DNA of 13,460 bases, taken from positions 1-13,460 of the forward strand of contig JAHHUJ010000032.1 of assembly GCA_020024075.1 (NCBI GenBank), written 5' to 3'. The stretch is from Psychrobacter sp. Lineage in GTDB: Bacteria; Pseudomonadota; Gammaproteobacteria; Pseudomonadales; Moraxellaceae. This document shows, one piece after another, positions 1 through 7,757 of the stretch. The notes beneath the pieces were generated by a model. The model ran no database searches. It was not told the origin of the DNA and was given only the letters and a program-made list of their open reading frames with translations. Made by a program: the position numbers and the translations under genes. Position 1 is the first letter of the stretch. Every line of letters begins with the position of its first letter.

Positions 1-33
1 CCCTAACCCAACCCTTACTACACGTCATATTAT

Positions 34-82
34 GGTAACCAAATACGCTCACAGCTTTTATTTAATCTTCATTTTGGTTACC
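34..82. promoter_or_regulatory. Inverted repeat upstream of the transglycosylase gene
   Basis: GGTAACCAAA at 34-43 and its exact reverse complement TTTGGTTACC at 73-82 form 10-bp arms 29 bases apart. Each arm contains a near-palindromic GGTNACC core. No T tract follows, so this is not a terminator. It could be a paired protein-binding site upstream of the transglycosylase promoter or the end of the preceding locus. The dyad is seen directly; its function is inferred. Confidence 0.35.
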
Positions 83-112
83 CTAAGCTAGCGCCAACTA
101 TAAGCGTTTTGT

Positions 113-184
113 TTGACAACTTTGTAAAGCTTGTATGTTGTTTATCTTTTATTATTTGACAGGTTGTCACCCTCTTTCTTATTT
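113..184 (+). promoter_or_regulatory. Candidate promoters of the transglycosylase gene
   Basis: Two perfect TTGACA hexamers lie upstream of the gene, at 113-118 and 156-161. The first is followed 15 bases later by TATGTT (134-139); the second is followed 17 bases later by the weak TTATTT (179-184). Neither -10 is good, so the exact start is open. The gene's ribosome binding site AAGGA is at 212-216. Confidence 0.35.
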
Positions 185-224
185 CTAATACTACAAATAA
201 CCAATCTTACTAAGGATCAACCCT

Positions 225-1616
225 ATGTTGCCTACCCGTATTGCTGCTGCTCTAACCACAGCCATTGGCCTATCTTTGGCTGCGACCAGTGCTCAAGCTG
301 CTAGACCGCCAGAACCCAATTTATCTAATGCTCAATTTCAACAGTGTCTAAATAACCTAAAAAACTCAAGCACCTTCCGTGGCGTAAGTAGTTCAACTTT
401 TGAAAGATATCGTCCAAGTGAGCCCGACCCAAGCGTTATATCCTCACTTAACTATCAGCCAGAGTTCCAAAAAGATGTATGGGATTACTTATCCTCGCTG
501 GTAGATAAAGAGCGTGTCGAAGATGGTATTCGGGCTAAACATGAAATGGCAGATACCCTGCGCCGTATTGAATCTCGTTATGGGGTAAAAGCGGAGCACG
601 TATTGGGGGTTTGGGGCGTAGAGTCTAACTTTGGTCAAACTTTGGGTAAAAAAGACTTATTCCAATCATTGGCTACTCTATCTTGCTTTGACCGCCGCCA
701 GTCATACTTCCGTGGCGAGTTTGCAAATGCCCTAAAAATTGTCCAGAACGGTGATATTGCCGCCAGCGATATGAAAGGCTCTTGGGCCGGTGCTTTTGGT
801 CAGACCCAGTTTATGCCAGGCACCTTCCTAGATTTAGCCGTTGACTTCGATGGCGATGGCCGTCGTGACTTGGTAAACAGTAAAGCAGACGCTCTAGCTT
901 CTACTGCTAACTTCTTAAAGAGACGTGGCTATCGTAGTGGTGAACCTTGGGGCTATGAGGTCAAAATCCCTGACGGTTTTTGGGGCAGCAACAGCCGCAA
1001 GAACAAGAAGCCTATGAGCTACTGGCGTGACAAAGGCTTTACCTTAGCCGATGGTCGCCCGCTACCTTATGACTTAAGCAGTGCAGGATTATTATTACCT
1101 GCAGGCTTAAACGGCCCTGCCTTCTTAGTGGGTAAGAACTTCGATACCTTCTACTCTTATAACGCTTCAGAAAACTATGCGTTAGCGATTGCTCATTTGT
1201 CAGATTTAATCGAGCGCGAGGACAGTAGCAAGACTGACTTTATTACTGCTTGGCCAACCGATGACCCAGGTATCAGCCGTAGACAAGCCAAAGAGATTCA
1301 ACAGGCTTTAATTAATGCCGGCTATGATATTGGTGCAGTCGACGGTATCATTGGTGATAACACCCGTAAAGCGATTCAGCAGTATCAAACCAGCAAGGGT
1401 GTGTTCCCAGCCGATGGTCGTGCAGGACAGAAGTTCTATCGCTTAATTAGTGGTGATCAAAGCATCTCTTCACAGCCCACTTATCAGCAAAACCAACCAA
1501 CCTCTCAGCATAGCGGTGACAGTATCAGCCGTCTTATTCAGCAACAAGACGATACTCGTACAGTCACTTCAGGGGATGGCACCATTCGTATCATCCGTAC
1601 CGATACTGGTAAATAA
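225..1616 (+). CDS. Secreted lytic murein transglycosylase, MltB type, with C-terminal peptidoglycan-binding domain
   Basis: A 463-residue enzyme that should cleave the MurNAc-GlcNAc bond of peptidoglycan, leaving 1,6-anhydro ends, in the periplasm. Residues 1-25 are a signal peptide ending in AQA. There is no lipobox cysteine, so it is probably soluble rather than a lipoprotein like E. coli MltB. The catalytic domain spans about 35-335. It carries VWGVESNFG with predicted catalytic Glu133, then GAFGQTQFMPGTF at 189-201. An aspartate-rich DFDGDGRRDL stretch (207-216) resembles the EF-hand-like calcium site of Slt35. Cys41 and Cys154 are the only obvious candidates for a disulfide. Residues 350-408 form a PG_binding_1 domain (AVDGIIGDNTRKAIQQYQ). 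The last 55 residues are Gln/Ser-rich and probably disordered. The ATG at 225 has AAGGA 8 bases upstream. The gene stands alone and ends in a strong terminator. Confidence 0.93.
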   Translation: MLPTRIAAALTTAIGLSLAATSAQAARPPEPNLSNAQFQQCLNNLKNSSTFRGVSSSTFERYRPSEPDPSVISSLNYQPEFQKDVWDYLSSLVDKERVEDGIRAKHEMADTLRRIESRYGVKAEHVLGVWGVESNFGQTLGKKDLFQSLATLSCFDRRQSYFRGEFANALKIVQNGDIAASDMKGSWAGAFGQTQFMPGTFLDLAVDFDGDGRRDLVNSKADALASTANFLKRRGYRSGEPWGYEVKIPDGFWGSNSRKNKKPMSYWRDKGFTLADGRPLPYDLSSAGLLLPAGLNGPAFLVGKNFDTFYSYNASENYALAIAHLSDLIEREDSSKTDFITAWPTDDPGISRRQAKEIQQALINAGYDIGAVDGIIGDNTRKAIQQYQTSKGVFPADGRAGQKFYRLISGDQSISSQPTYQQNQPTSQHSGDSISRLIQQQDDTRTVTSGDGTIRIIRTDTGK

Positions 1617-1641
1617 TTTGGTTGTGAGTTGTGCCTAAAAA

Positions 1642-1674
1642 AAGCCACGCAATTTATAATTGCGTGGCTTTTTT
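1642..1674. terminator. Bidirectional intrinsic terminator between convergent genes
   Basis: A 13-bp perfect stem (1642-1654 with 1658-1670, core AGCCACGCAAT) has a 3-base loop and is flanked by an A run on the left and a T run on the right. It can therefore end transcription of the transglycosylase gene (+) and of the small acidic gene (-), which converge here. Confidence 0.9.
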
Positions 1675-1682
1675 ATATTACC

Positions 1683-1725
1683 GTGTTTAAACTAACTAAA
1701 AGAGCAGTGTTCAAACTAAACAAAA
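1683..1725. repeat. Imperfect 19-bp direct repeat with 24-bp period
   Basis: GTGTTTAAACTAACTAAAA (1683-1701) recurs as GTGTTCAAACTAAACAAAA (1707-1725), matching at 16 of 19 positions. It lies between the terminator and the stop codon of the acidic minus-strand gene. It looks like a local duplication; no function is evident. Confidence 0.6.
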
Positions 1726-1733
1726 AAGTTGGC

Positions 1734-2036
1734 TTAAATAACTGGTGGCGGATTTGGCTTACCGTTATCCCCATCCCATTTTTCTTGAGCTTTTTTGTCT
1801 AAGTCAGTTGATGTCTTAGGCTCCCACTTACCATTCTCTTTCCAAGTCTCATCGCCCCAATCATCTTCATTATCTTTTTCATCATCCCACTTTTTGTAGG
1901 CGCTACTTGGATCAATGCCACGACGCTTCATATCCGCCACTTGTTCTTCTAGGGTATGAAACTGTTCGGCATCATGCATGGTTTCTTCTAAATGATTGAT
2001 TTCATCTTTTAGGTTTCGCTCATTACTGTTTGTCAT
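1734..2036 (-). CDS. Small acidic, tryptophan-containing protein of unknown function
   Basis: A 100-residue, strongly hydrophilic protein that I do not recognise. It has no signal peptide, membrane segment or cysteine. Residues 1-45 are likely helical with heptad-like spacing (LKDEINHLEETMHDAEQ, LEEQVADMKRRG). Residues 48-90 are dominated by Asp, Glu and Lys with five tryptophans, in elements such as KKWDDEKD, DDWGDETW and GKWEP. The C-terminus is Pro-rich (NPPPVI). The ATG at 2036 is supported by AAGGA (plus-strand TCCTT 2044-2048) at 7-base spacing, and a consensus TATAAT lies further upstream, so this is probably a real gene. It stands alone and converges on the transglycosylase gene through a shared terminator. 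A cytoplasmic, partly disordered, lineage-restricted protein is the best description; no function is claimed. Confidence 0.75.
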   Translation of the reverse strand: MTNSNERNLKDEINHLEETMHDAEQFHTLEEQVADMKRRGIDPSSAYKKWDDEKDNEDDWGDETWKENGKWEPKTSTDLDKKAQEKWDGDNGKPNPPPVI

Positions 2037-2269
2037 AATATTTTCCTTAGACCACTGCGGTCACTAAATTCTTATTTACCCATTAATTATAATTAGCATA
2101 GTTAAATTCTACTGCAAGCTTGAGTGGGGTACAAACCAAACTCGTATGCTTTATATTAACAAAACAAGCTTTGGGTAACTTGCGGACGCCCACTATCATC
2201 CATTAATCAAATTCAATTACTTAGTCTCAATTAATTGGATTCAATGAGCGAAAGCCAACTGGCCACTCC
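2037..2269 (-). promoter_or_regulatory. Leader and promoter region of the acidic gene
   Basis: On the minus strand a consensus TATAAT (plus coordinates 2086-2091) lies about 50 bases before the ATG at 2036, but no good -35 is placed 16-18 bases further up; TTGCAG is 20 bases away. An imperfect dyad with GACC/GGTC arms (2050-2053, 2059-2062) abuts the Shine-Dalgarno sequence. The rest, to 2269, is AT-rich; apart from a short GCCA/TGGC palindrome at 2254-2263 I see nothing in it. Confidence 0.35.
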
Positions 2270-2336
2270 AAAAAACTATCAGCTTTAAAAAACTATCAGC
2301 TGCAAAAAGACTGTTCAATGATGAAAAACTATCAGC
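2270..2336. repeat. Three copies of AAAAACTATCAGC at the end of murI
   Basis: AAAAAACTATCAGC occurs at 2270-2283 and 2287-2300; a third copy, GAAAAACTATCAGC, is at 2323-2336. The third overlaps the murI stop. On the murI strand the unit reads GCTGATAGTTTTT, which contains the in-frame stops TGA TAG followed by T residues. The two downstream copies look like duplications of the gene's end. Confidence 0.8.
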
Positions 2337-3240
2337 GATAAATCAATTGGTTTACTAGCCTTGAAACCTCTGCTAAGTCAGCTTTGGGATCAGAGACAAA
2401 GAAAGCTAACTTAGAGTGAGCTAAGCTAAATTCCTCTAGCGATTGGGTACTATGACCAACATATAAACCGCCCTCCGTCATATCTATTTGTTGCTTTGGG
2501 ATAACCAAAGACTGTGACTGCTGTAATAAGGTCTTGACCCGTGCTGCAATAGCCGCTCCAGAGTCTACCACCTTAATACCCAAGTTCTCAGCGGCAATCT
2601 GGGTCATGACAAACTCTCGAAAAAAAGGATAGTGCGTACAGCCCAATACCAAATGGTCTACTTTTTGTTGAGCAAAGATCTTTAGCTGTGCTTTTAATCG
2701 CTCTGGTGTCTCACTCTGGGTTGGCATGCCTGCCTCCACCCAAGGCACCAAACTGGGGTCAAACCACTTCACGACATTGACCTGAGCCGGTAGCGCATAA
2801 TCACTGATGACGGCGTTTAACAGCTCACCATCTAAAGTTGCCTTGGTGGCTAACACTGCCACACTTTTGCTGCTACTGTTTAACACCGCTGGCTTTAACG
2901 CAGGCACCAAGCCCACAATAGGAATAGTGGGATATTTCTGTCTTGCTACTTGCAAGGCATGAGCCGATGCGCTGTTGCAAGCGATAACGATCAGTTTACA
3001 GCCTGCCGCTACCAGCCAATCCACCGCAATTAAGGTCAACTCTTTAATTTCTGCACTAGGCCTTGGCCCATACGGCACATTTAGCGTATCGGCATAATAC
3101 AGATACTGCTCATCTGGAAGCTGCTGCTTTAAATGAAGATAAACCGATAGGCCACCTACCCCAGAGTCAAAAATGCCAATGGGAGCGAGGTCAGTTTTAA
3201 ATGAAGGTGAAGCAGGAATGATTGGAGCTTGGGTTGCCAT
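2332..3240 (-). CDS. murI: Glutamate racemase
   Basis: Interconverts L- and D-glutamate without a cofactor, supplying D-Glu for the peptidoglycan stem peptide in the cytoplasm. The 302-residue length is normal for proteobacterial MurI. The two-cysteine active site is present: Cys88 in IVIACNSASA and Cys201 in LVLGCTHYPF. The N-terminal DSGVGGLSV (25-33), PYGPR (56-60) and VDSGAAIAARV (225-235) are also family landmarks. The first 20 residues precede the racemase fold and resemble the short extension of E. coli MurI. The ATG at 3240 has no good Shine-Dalgarno sequence (CTAAGCC only). It lies 79 bp downstream of the DUF1285 gene on the same strand, with a strong hairpin in the gap, so it may be read from that gene's transcript. 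It ends in tandem in-frame stops (TGA TAG). Confidence 0.96.
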   Translation of the reverse strand: MATQAPIIPASPSFKTDLAPIGIFDSGVGGLSVYLHLKQQLPDEQYLYYADTLNVPYGPRPSAEIKELTLIAVDWLVAAGCKLIVIACNSASAHALQVARQKYPTIPIVGLVPALKPAVLNSSSKSVAVLATKATLDGELLNAVISDYALPAQVNVVKWFDPSLVPWVEAGMPTQSETPERLKAQLKIFAQQKVDHLVLGCTHYPFFREFVMTQIAAENLGIKVVDSGAAIAARVKTLLQQSQSLVIPKQQIDMTEGGLYVGHSTQSLEEFSLAHSKLAFFVSDPKADLAEVSRLVNQLIYR

Positions 3241-3265
3241 GGCTTAGTACCAATTTACAGCATCG

Positions 3266-3296
3266 AAGCCTGCGCAGTAGCTATCTACGCAGGCTT
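3266..3296. other. Stable hairpin between the DUF1285 gene and murI
   Basis: AAGCCTGCG (3266-3274) and CGCAGGCTT (3288-3296) pair perfectly over 9 bp, and a further AG/CT can pair inside after one mismatch. Neither strand has a T tract after the stem, so it is not a standard intrinsic terminator. In an mRNA from the DUF1285 gene it would lie about 25 nt before the murI start, where it could block 3' decay or modulate murI translation. Confidence 0.55.
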
Positions 3297-3319
3297 GATT
3301 AACGATAAGAAACTAGCAA

Positions 3320-3937
3320 TTAATTTTCAACAGTCACCGAGTAGGCTTTTCCAGCACTGTGTAGCGTCAAACTGGTGTTACCAGCCTCTTCGGTCAGCTC
3401 TCCTAGTTTGATCAAATGCATCAGCACATTGCGGGAGAGTAGCCCTTTCATACCAAAGCGCACTTCAATATAAGGTCGTTGCTCGCCTTGATACTCCCCC
3501 ATCACCAAAGGATGCTCATCATCTAAAGGCACCACATCGCCGGTACTGGTAATAAATTCAATCAGCGGAGAGTCTGTTGGTTGTTTTTGCTCAATGAGAT
3601 TAACTTCAGTGATAAAAAAAGGCACATCTTCAACCCGAATACGAATTTTCTCCACAGGGGTTTTTAAGTAGTATGCAGGGTCTTGATCAGTGCCTTCACG
3701 CCACAATACCGTCGCAAACAAATCCACTAAGGACTGGCGGTTAATCTTGCTTCCTTCATGCCACCATTCGCCATTAGCTTTAATCACCATATCCATCTCA
3801 CCCTGCCGCTCAGGATGCCACTGCTCAAGCGGTGGAATCGAGCGACCACGACGGTCACTACTCTCTTGCTTTATAAACTCTGAAAGTGAGTCTAAACTGC
3901 TCGATATTGTGACTGACTGTTGCTCTAAATGCGACAT
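3320..3937 (-). CDS. DUF1285 family protein
   Basis: A 205-residue cytoplasmic protein of the DUF1285 family, recognised from IPPLEQWHPERQGEMDMVI (34-52), the WWHEGSKINRQSLVDLFATVL stretch (58-78) and YYLKTPVEKIRIRVEDVPFF (89-108). The family is widespread in proteobacteria and has no assigned biochemical role that I can rely on. No signal peptide, membrane helix or catalytic motif is visible. The first 33 residues are polar and Ser-rich and precede the conserved part. The ATG at 3937 has AAGGA about 10 bases upstream (plus-strand TCCTT 3948-3952). It is the upstream gene of a likely pair with murI, separated by 79 bp. This could be simple co-orientation, since no functional link to D-glutamate supply can be read from the sequence. 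Confidence 0.88.
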   Translation of the reverse strand: MSHLEQQSVTISSSLDSLSEFIKQESSDRRGRSIPPLEQWHPERQGEMDMVIKANGEWWHEGSKINRQSLVDLFATVLWREGTDQDPAYYLKTPVEKIRIRVEDVPFFITEVNLIEQKQPTDSPLIEFITSTGDVVPLDDEHPLVMGEYQGEQRPYIEVRFGMKGLLSRNVLMHLIKLGELTEEAGNTSLTLHSAGKAYSVTVEN

Positions 3938-4303
3938 TATTATTATATCCTTGTATTATTGCCAGTGATATCACCTTGAACCAATAAAATAACCTTCAGT
4001 CAAAAATATCACCTTTAAATAGTAGCTATTGTTACTTTACCACGGCTGAGTCACAAATCGTGTCGTCTTTATCTAACTTTTATTTTATAATAGGTAACTA
4101 ACTGCAACCCTTTTTTTATGTTTCCGCCAGCCTAAATCATGAGAACCTGTTTTTAGGCCTGACTGTGGTCGCTTATTGGTACACAATTGGGTATATTTGA
4201 CAGGTATTCAAATTAATATTTGCTAGCGATTAAATTAATAGTGTCCACACCTACTATTATTAGGTGGTGTTGGTATGATTTAGCCAGCTATAAGGAGTTT
4301 AAA
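3938..4303. promoter_or_regulatory. Divergent intergenic region, DUF1285 gene and ETF-QO gene
   Basis: An AT-rich region holding promoters for both flanking genes. Visible elements are a 10-bp direct repeat ATATCACCTT (3968-3977 and 4006-4015), a GCCTAAA/TTTAGGC dyad with a 15-base loop (4130-4136, 4152-4158), and a perfect TTGACA at 4197-4202 without a good -10 at normal distance. An extended -10, TGGTATGAT, lies at 4271-4279 and would start the ETF-QO transcript near 4286, just before its ribosome binding site. The promoter assignments are inferences. Confidence 0.35.
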
Positions 4304-5971
4304 ATGCAAGATGAACAAATAGAACGTGAGTCGATGGATTTTGATGTTGTTATTGTTGGGGGTGGTCCCTCTGGCCTTTCAGCAGCCATCCGTCTCCGTC
4401 AACTCGCCCTACAAGCTGGCCAAGATGAGTTTATGGTCTGTGTTGTAGAAAAAGGCTCTGAATTTGGTGCTCACACCTTATCTGGTGCGGTTATCGAACC
4501 TCGTGCTTTAGACGAGCTGATTCCTGACTGGAAAGAAAAAGGCGCGCCTTTAAATGTGCCTGTAACTGAAGACCGCGTATTTTATTTGAACTCAGCGACC
4601 CGCTCTATCCGTACCCCTGATGCGATTATCCCAGCGCCTATGCACAACCAAGGCAACTATATCGTATCACTAGGTAACGTTGTACGCTGGTTGGCTGAGC
4701 AAGCTGAAGAGCTTGAAGTTATGATGTTCCCAGGCTTCCCTGCCTCTGAAATTCTATACAATGATGACGGTTCAGTACGCGGTGTGTTAACTGGCGATAT
4801 GGGCGTGGCTGCCGATGGCTCACAAAAGCCAAGCTACGAGCCAGGCTATGAGCTAAACGCTAAATACACCATCTTCGCTGAAGGCTGCCGTGGTCATTTA
4901 GGTAAGCGTCTAATCAGCCGCTTTGCATTAGACAAAGACTGCGATCCACAACATTACGGTATTGGTCTTAAAGAGCTTTGGGAGATTGACCCAAGCAAGC
5001 ATGAGCCAGGTGTGGTTATGCACGGTCTAGGCTGGCCATTAACCGAAACTGGATCTAGCGGTGGTTGGTGGTTATACCACGATGAAAACAACCAAGTAAG
5101 CTTCGGTTTGGTAGTTGACCTAGCTTATCACAACCCATATATGTCTCCATTTGATGAGATGCAGCGTCTAAAAACACACCCAGTTATCAAGCAAGTGTTA
5201 GAAGGCGGTAAACGTCTGTCTTATGGTGCTCGTGCACTCACTAAAGGTGGTCTGAATTCACTACCTAAGCTCACCTTCCCAGGTGGTGTATTGGTAGGTG
5301 ACGATGCCGGCTTCCTAAACCCAGCTAAGATTAAAGGCACTCATACTTCAATGAAGTCAGGTATGTTGGCTGCTGAGGCTATCTTTGCAGCGCTACAATC
5401 CGGTCGTCAGCATGATGAAGTAGAAAGCTACAGCCAGATGTTCAAAGACTCTTGGTTATATGAAGACAACCACTCAGCGCGTAACTTCGCGCCAGCCATG
5501 CACCGTATGGGTCTGTTCATGGGTGGTGGCTTTACCTTTATCGAGCACAACTTGCTAAAAGGTAAAATGCCACTGACTATCCATGACAACACGCCTGACT
5601 ATGATAATCTAGACAAAGCCAGCACCTCTTATAAGCCAGATTATCCAAAACCAGATGGTAAGCTGACATTTGATAAGCTGTCTTCAGTGTTCATCTCAAA
5701 CACCAACCATGCTGAAGATCAGCCAAGCCACTTGAAGCTTACGGACCCAACCGTTCCTGTGACTGTGAACCTACCGCTTTATGCAGAGCCTGCACAGCGT
5801 TATTGCCCAGCTGGCGTGTATGAAATTGTGAAAGACGCAGAAGGTGCCAAGTTCGTTATCAATGCACAAAACTGTGTGCATTGTAAGACCTGTGATATCA
5901 AAGACCCTTCACAGAACATTACTTGGGTAACGCCAGAAGGTGGCGGCGGTCCAAACTATCCAAACATGTAG
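4304..5971 (+). CDS. Electron transfer flavoprotein-ubiquinone oxidoreductase (ETF-QO)
   Basis: Passes electrons from reduced ETF, which collects them from acyl-CoA and other dehydrogenases, to ubiquinone at the cytoplasmic membrane. The protein has 555 residues. An N-terminal FAD-binding Rossmann motif VVIVGGGPSG ends at about residue 24. The family signature SGAVIEPRALDELIPDW follows at 60-76, then VGDDAGFLNPAKIKGTHTSM at 331-350. The C-terminal domain carries the single [4Fe-4S] ligands Cys501, Cys524, Cys527 and Cys530 (CPAGVYE, then NCVHCKTCDIKDP), all present. The frame is open 28 codons further upstream to a TTG at 4220. ATG 4304 is chosen because AAGGAG (4292-4297) sits 6 bases before it and the upstream residues do not resemble the family. 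No etfA or etfB lies in the window. The stop codon begins a 17-bp tandem repeat, and a strong terminator follows. Confidence 0.96.
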   Translation: MQDEQIERESMDFDVVIVGGGPSGLSAAIRLRQLALQAGQDEFMVCVVEKGSEFGAHTLSGAVIEPRALDELIPDWKEKGAPLNVPVTEDRVFYLNSATRSIRTPDAIIPAPMHNQGNYIVSLGNVVRWLAEQAEELEVMMFPGFPASEILYNDDGSVRGVLTGDMGVAADGSQKPSYEPGYELNAKYTIFAEGCRGHLGKRLISRFALDKDCDPQHYGIGLKELWEIDPSKHEPGVVMHGLGWPLTETGSSGGWWLYHDENNQVSFGLVVDLAYHNPYMSPFDEMQRLKTHPVIKQVLEGGKRLSYGARALTKGGLNSLPKLTFPGGVLVGDDAGFLNPAKIKGTHTSMKSGMLAAEAIFAALQSGRQHDEVESYSQMFKDSWLYEDNHSARNFAPAMHRMGLFMGGGFTFIEHNLLKGKMPLTIHDNTPDYDNLDKASTSYKPDYPKPDGKLTFDKLSSVFISNTNHAEDQPSHLKLTDPTVPVTVNLPLYAEPAQRYCPAGVYEIVKDAEGAKFVINAQNCVHCKTCDIKDPSQNITWVTPEGGGGPNYPNM

Positions 5972-6007
5972 TCGCGCCTAATATATAGTCGCACCTAATA
6001 TATAGTC
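5969..6007 (+). repeat. 17-bp tandem repeat beginning at the ETF-QO stop codon
   Basis: TAGTCGCGCCTAATATA (5969-5985) is followed directly by TAGTCGCACCTAATATA (5986-6002) and a partial third copy TAGTC (6003-6007). The units differ at one base. The first three bases are the ETF-QO stop codon, so the duplication copied the gene's stop and its 3' flank. Confidence 0.9.
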
Positions 6008-6031
6008 ATGTAAGTTATTGATATTAATACA

Positions 6032-6059
6032 AAAACCCAGTCATTTGACTGGGTTTTTT
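6032..6059. terminator. Bidirectional intrinsic terminator, ETF-QO gene and AGCS symporter gene
   Basis: A perfect stem CCCAGTC/GACTGGG (6036-6042, 6047-6053) with an ATTT loop is flanked by A5 on the left and T6 on the right. The genes on both sides converge on it, so it can serve both strands. Confidence 0.93.
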
Positions 6060-6089
6060 ATTGCACAACAGATTTACTTTTACTGTCAA

Positions 6090-7598
6090 TTAGTCTTTCC
6101 AAGCATCACGGTTGACTTCATTTTTTAATTTTACAAATTGATCGGGATCAAAAGTAATTTGCTCTGCTGATTTACCCTCTTTGACCTGACGCTCATAGTC
6201 ACGCAACACACGCAGCGCCACAGGCGTTAAGAGCACGATGGCCACCAAGTTGGTCAGAGCCATTAAGCCCATAGATAAGTCAGCGAAGTTCCAAATGGCT
6301 GGCAAACTGGCAACTGAACCAATAAATACCATTGCCAATACTAAGAATCGGAAAATCATAATGGCTGATTTGGCACTTTTTTCACCCGAGATAAACTCTA
6401 AGTTTGACTCACCATAGCTATAATTGGCAATGATTGAGGTGAAGGCAAAGAAGAAGATTGCCACTGCAATAAAGTAAATGCCTAAGTCACCCACATACTC
6501 AGATAAGGCCAACTGAGTCAACTGAATCCCTTCTTGCTTCACATTAGGATCGCCAATAACCCCTGATAAAATAATGATAGACGCCGTCGCAGTACAAATA
6601 ACTAGCGTATCAATAAATACCCCCAGCATTTGCATAAAGCCTTGCACCGCAGGGTGGTCAGGATGGCTCTTAGCAGTTGCCGCAGCGTTAGGAGCAGAAC
6701 CCATACCAGCCTCGTTTGAGAACAGACCACGCTTGATACCATTAATCATGGCTTGAGCGACACCATAACCCAGCACCCCGCCTGCCGCTTGCTCTAACCC
6801 AAAGGCAGATTTTACAATTAAGGCAATGGCTAAGGGGAACTCAGAGAAGTTAGTAATAATGATAAATAATGCCAGTAATATGTATAAAATGGCCATTACT
6901 GGCACCACTTTACCCGCCACTCGCGCCACAGAGCGTAGACCGCCGAACACCACAGGCGCTACCAATACCACTAAGATTAAACCGGTTAACCAGGTTGGAG
7001 CACCAAAAGCTTGATTTGTGGCTTGAGCAATGGTGTTGGCTTGTACGCCATTGAAGGCTAGGCCAAAAGCAATCAAGAGACACAGTGAGAAAAATATCGC
7101 CATCCAGCGCTGACCTAAGCCTTTTTCGATATAGTAAGCTGGGCCGCCACGATACACGTTATCAGTATGAGGCACTTTATAAGCCTGAGCCAAAGTTGAC
7201 TCAATAAAGCTGGTCGACATTCCTAAAAGGGCGGTAATCCACATCCAAAACACCGCGCCAGGGCCACCGATATAGACTGCGATAGCCACCCCAGCTAAGT
7301 TACCAGTACCGACACGGGCAGCAAGCGAGGTCATCAGAGCTTCAAAAGAGCTGATACCACCATGTTTGCGACCCTGTCCTGAACTACGTAACAGACTCCA
7401 CATATGACCGAATTGACGAAATTGGACAAAACGGGTGGCAATCGTAAAGAAGATACCGGCCCCGATTAGGACAAAAACCAATAGACCATACCAGGGGTTA
7501 TCCATGATTAACCAAGAGTCATTGCCCCAGACAATCCCATTTCCCCAGTTTACAAATGAATTAAAACCTTCAATAAAGGCATTCGGCGATTCCGCCAT
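6090..7598 (-). CDS. Sodium:alanine/glycine symporter, AGCS family
   Basis: A 502-residue inner-membrane protein that should import alanine and/or glycine with sodium; which one cannot be read from sequence. Family landmarks in order: SSFEALMTSLAARVGTGN (83-100), GPGAVFWMWITALLGMSTSF (112-131), GGPAYYIEKGLG (151-162), and the NGIKRGLFSNEAGMGSAPN (286-304) to SHPDHPAVQG (311-320) segment. About ten or eleven hydrophobic helices are visible and the C-terminal tail is charged (DYERQVKEGK). The ATG at 7598 follows AAGGAG (plus-strand CTCCTT 7606-7611) at 7-base spacing. It is monocistronic, ends at a shared terminator, and is divergent from a second sodium-coupled transporter operon. Its leader appears structured and contains a short upstream ORF (7768-7806). 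A glycine riboswitch would be a reasonable expectation for this family, but I see no such element. Confidence 0.95.
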   Translation of the reverse strand: MAESPNAFIEGFNSFVNWGNGIVWGNDSWLIMDNPWYGLLVFVLIGAGIFFTIATRFVQFRQFGHMWSLLRSSGQGRKHGGISSFEALMTSLAARVGTGNLAGVAIAVYIGGPGAVFWMWITALLGMSTSFIESTLAQAYKVPHTDNVYRGGPAYYIEKGLGQRWMAIFFSLCLLIAFGLAFNGVQANTIAQATNQAFGAPTWLTGLILVVLVAPVVFGGLRSVARVAGKVVPVMAILYILLALFIIITNFSEFPLAIALIVKSAFGLEQAAGGVLGYGVAQAMINGIKRGLFSNEAGMGSAPNAAATAKSHPDHPAVQGFMQMLGVFIDTLVICTATASIIILSGVIGDPNVKQEGIQLTQLALSEYVGDLGIYFIAVAIFFFAFTSIIANYSYGESNLEFISGEKSAKSAIMIFRFLVLAMVFIGSVASLPAIWNFADLSMGLMALTNLVAIVLLTPVALRVLRDYERQVKEGKSAEQITFDPDQFVKLKNEVNRDAWKD

Positions 7599-7757
7599 AG
7601 CAATTCTCCTTGTCTCTAAACCAGCTTTAGTTCTCCAAGCCTCTGACTTTTGCTTACCTTCTAATCTGTGCTAAAAGCCAAGCAAAATCCAGGTACTAAG
7701 CCTCAGTAGATAACTGCCGGGTTTAGAGCCATTAAGTGAGCTTAAATTGAATAAATA

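Noticed and set aside
4220..4303. Upstream TTG start for ETF-QO
   Set aside because: The 28 extra residues do not resemble the family, and ATG 4304 has a well-placed AAGGAG.
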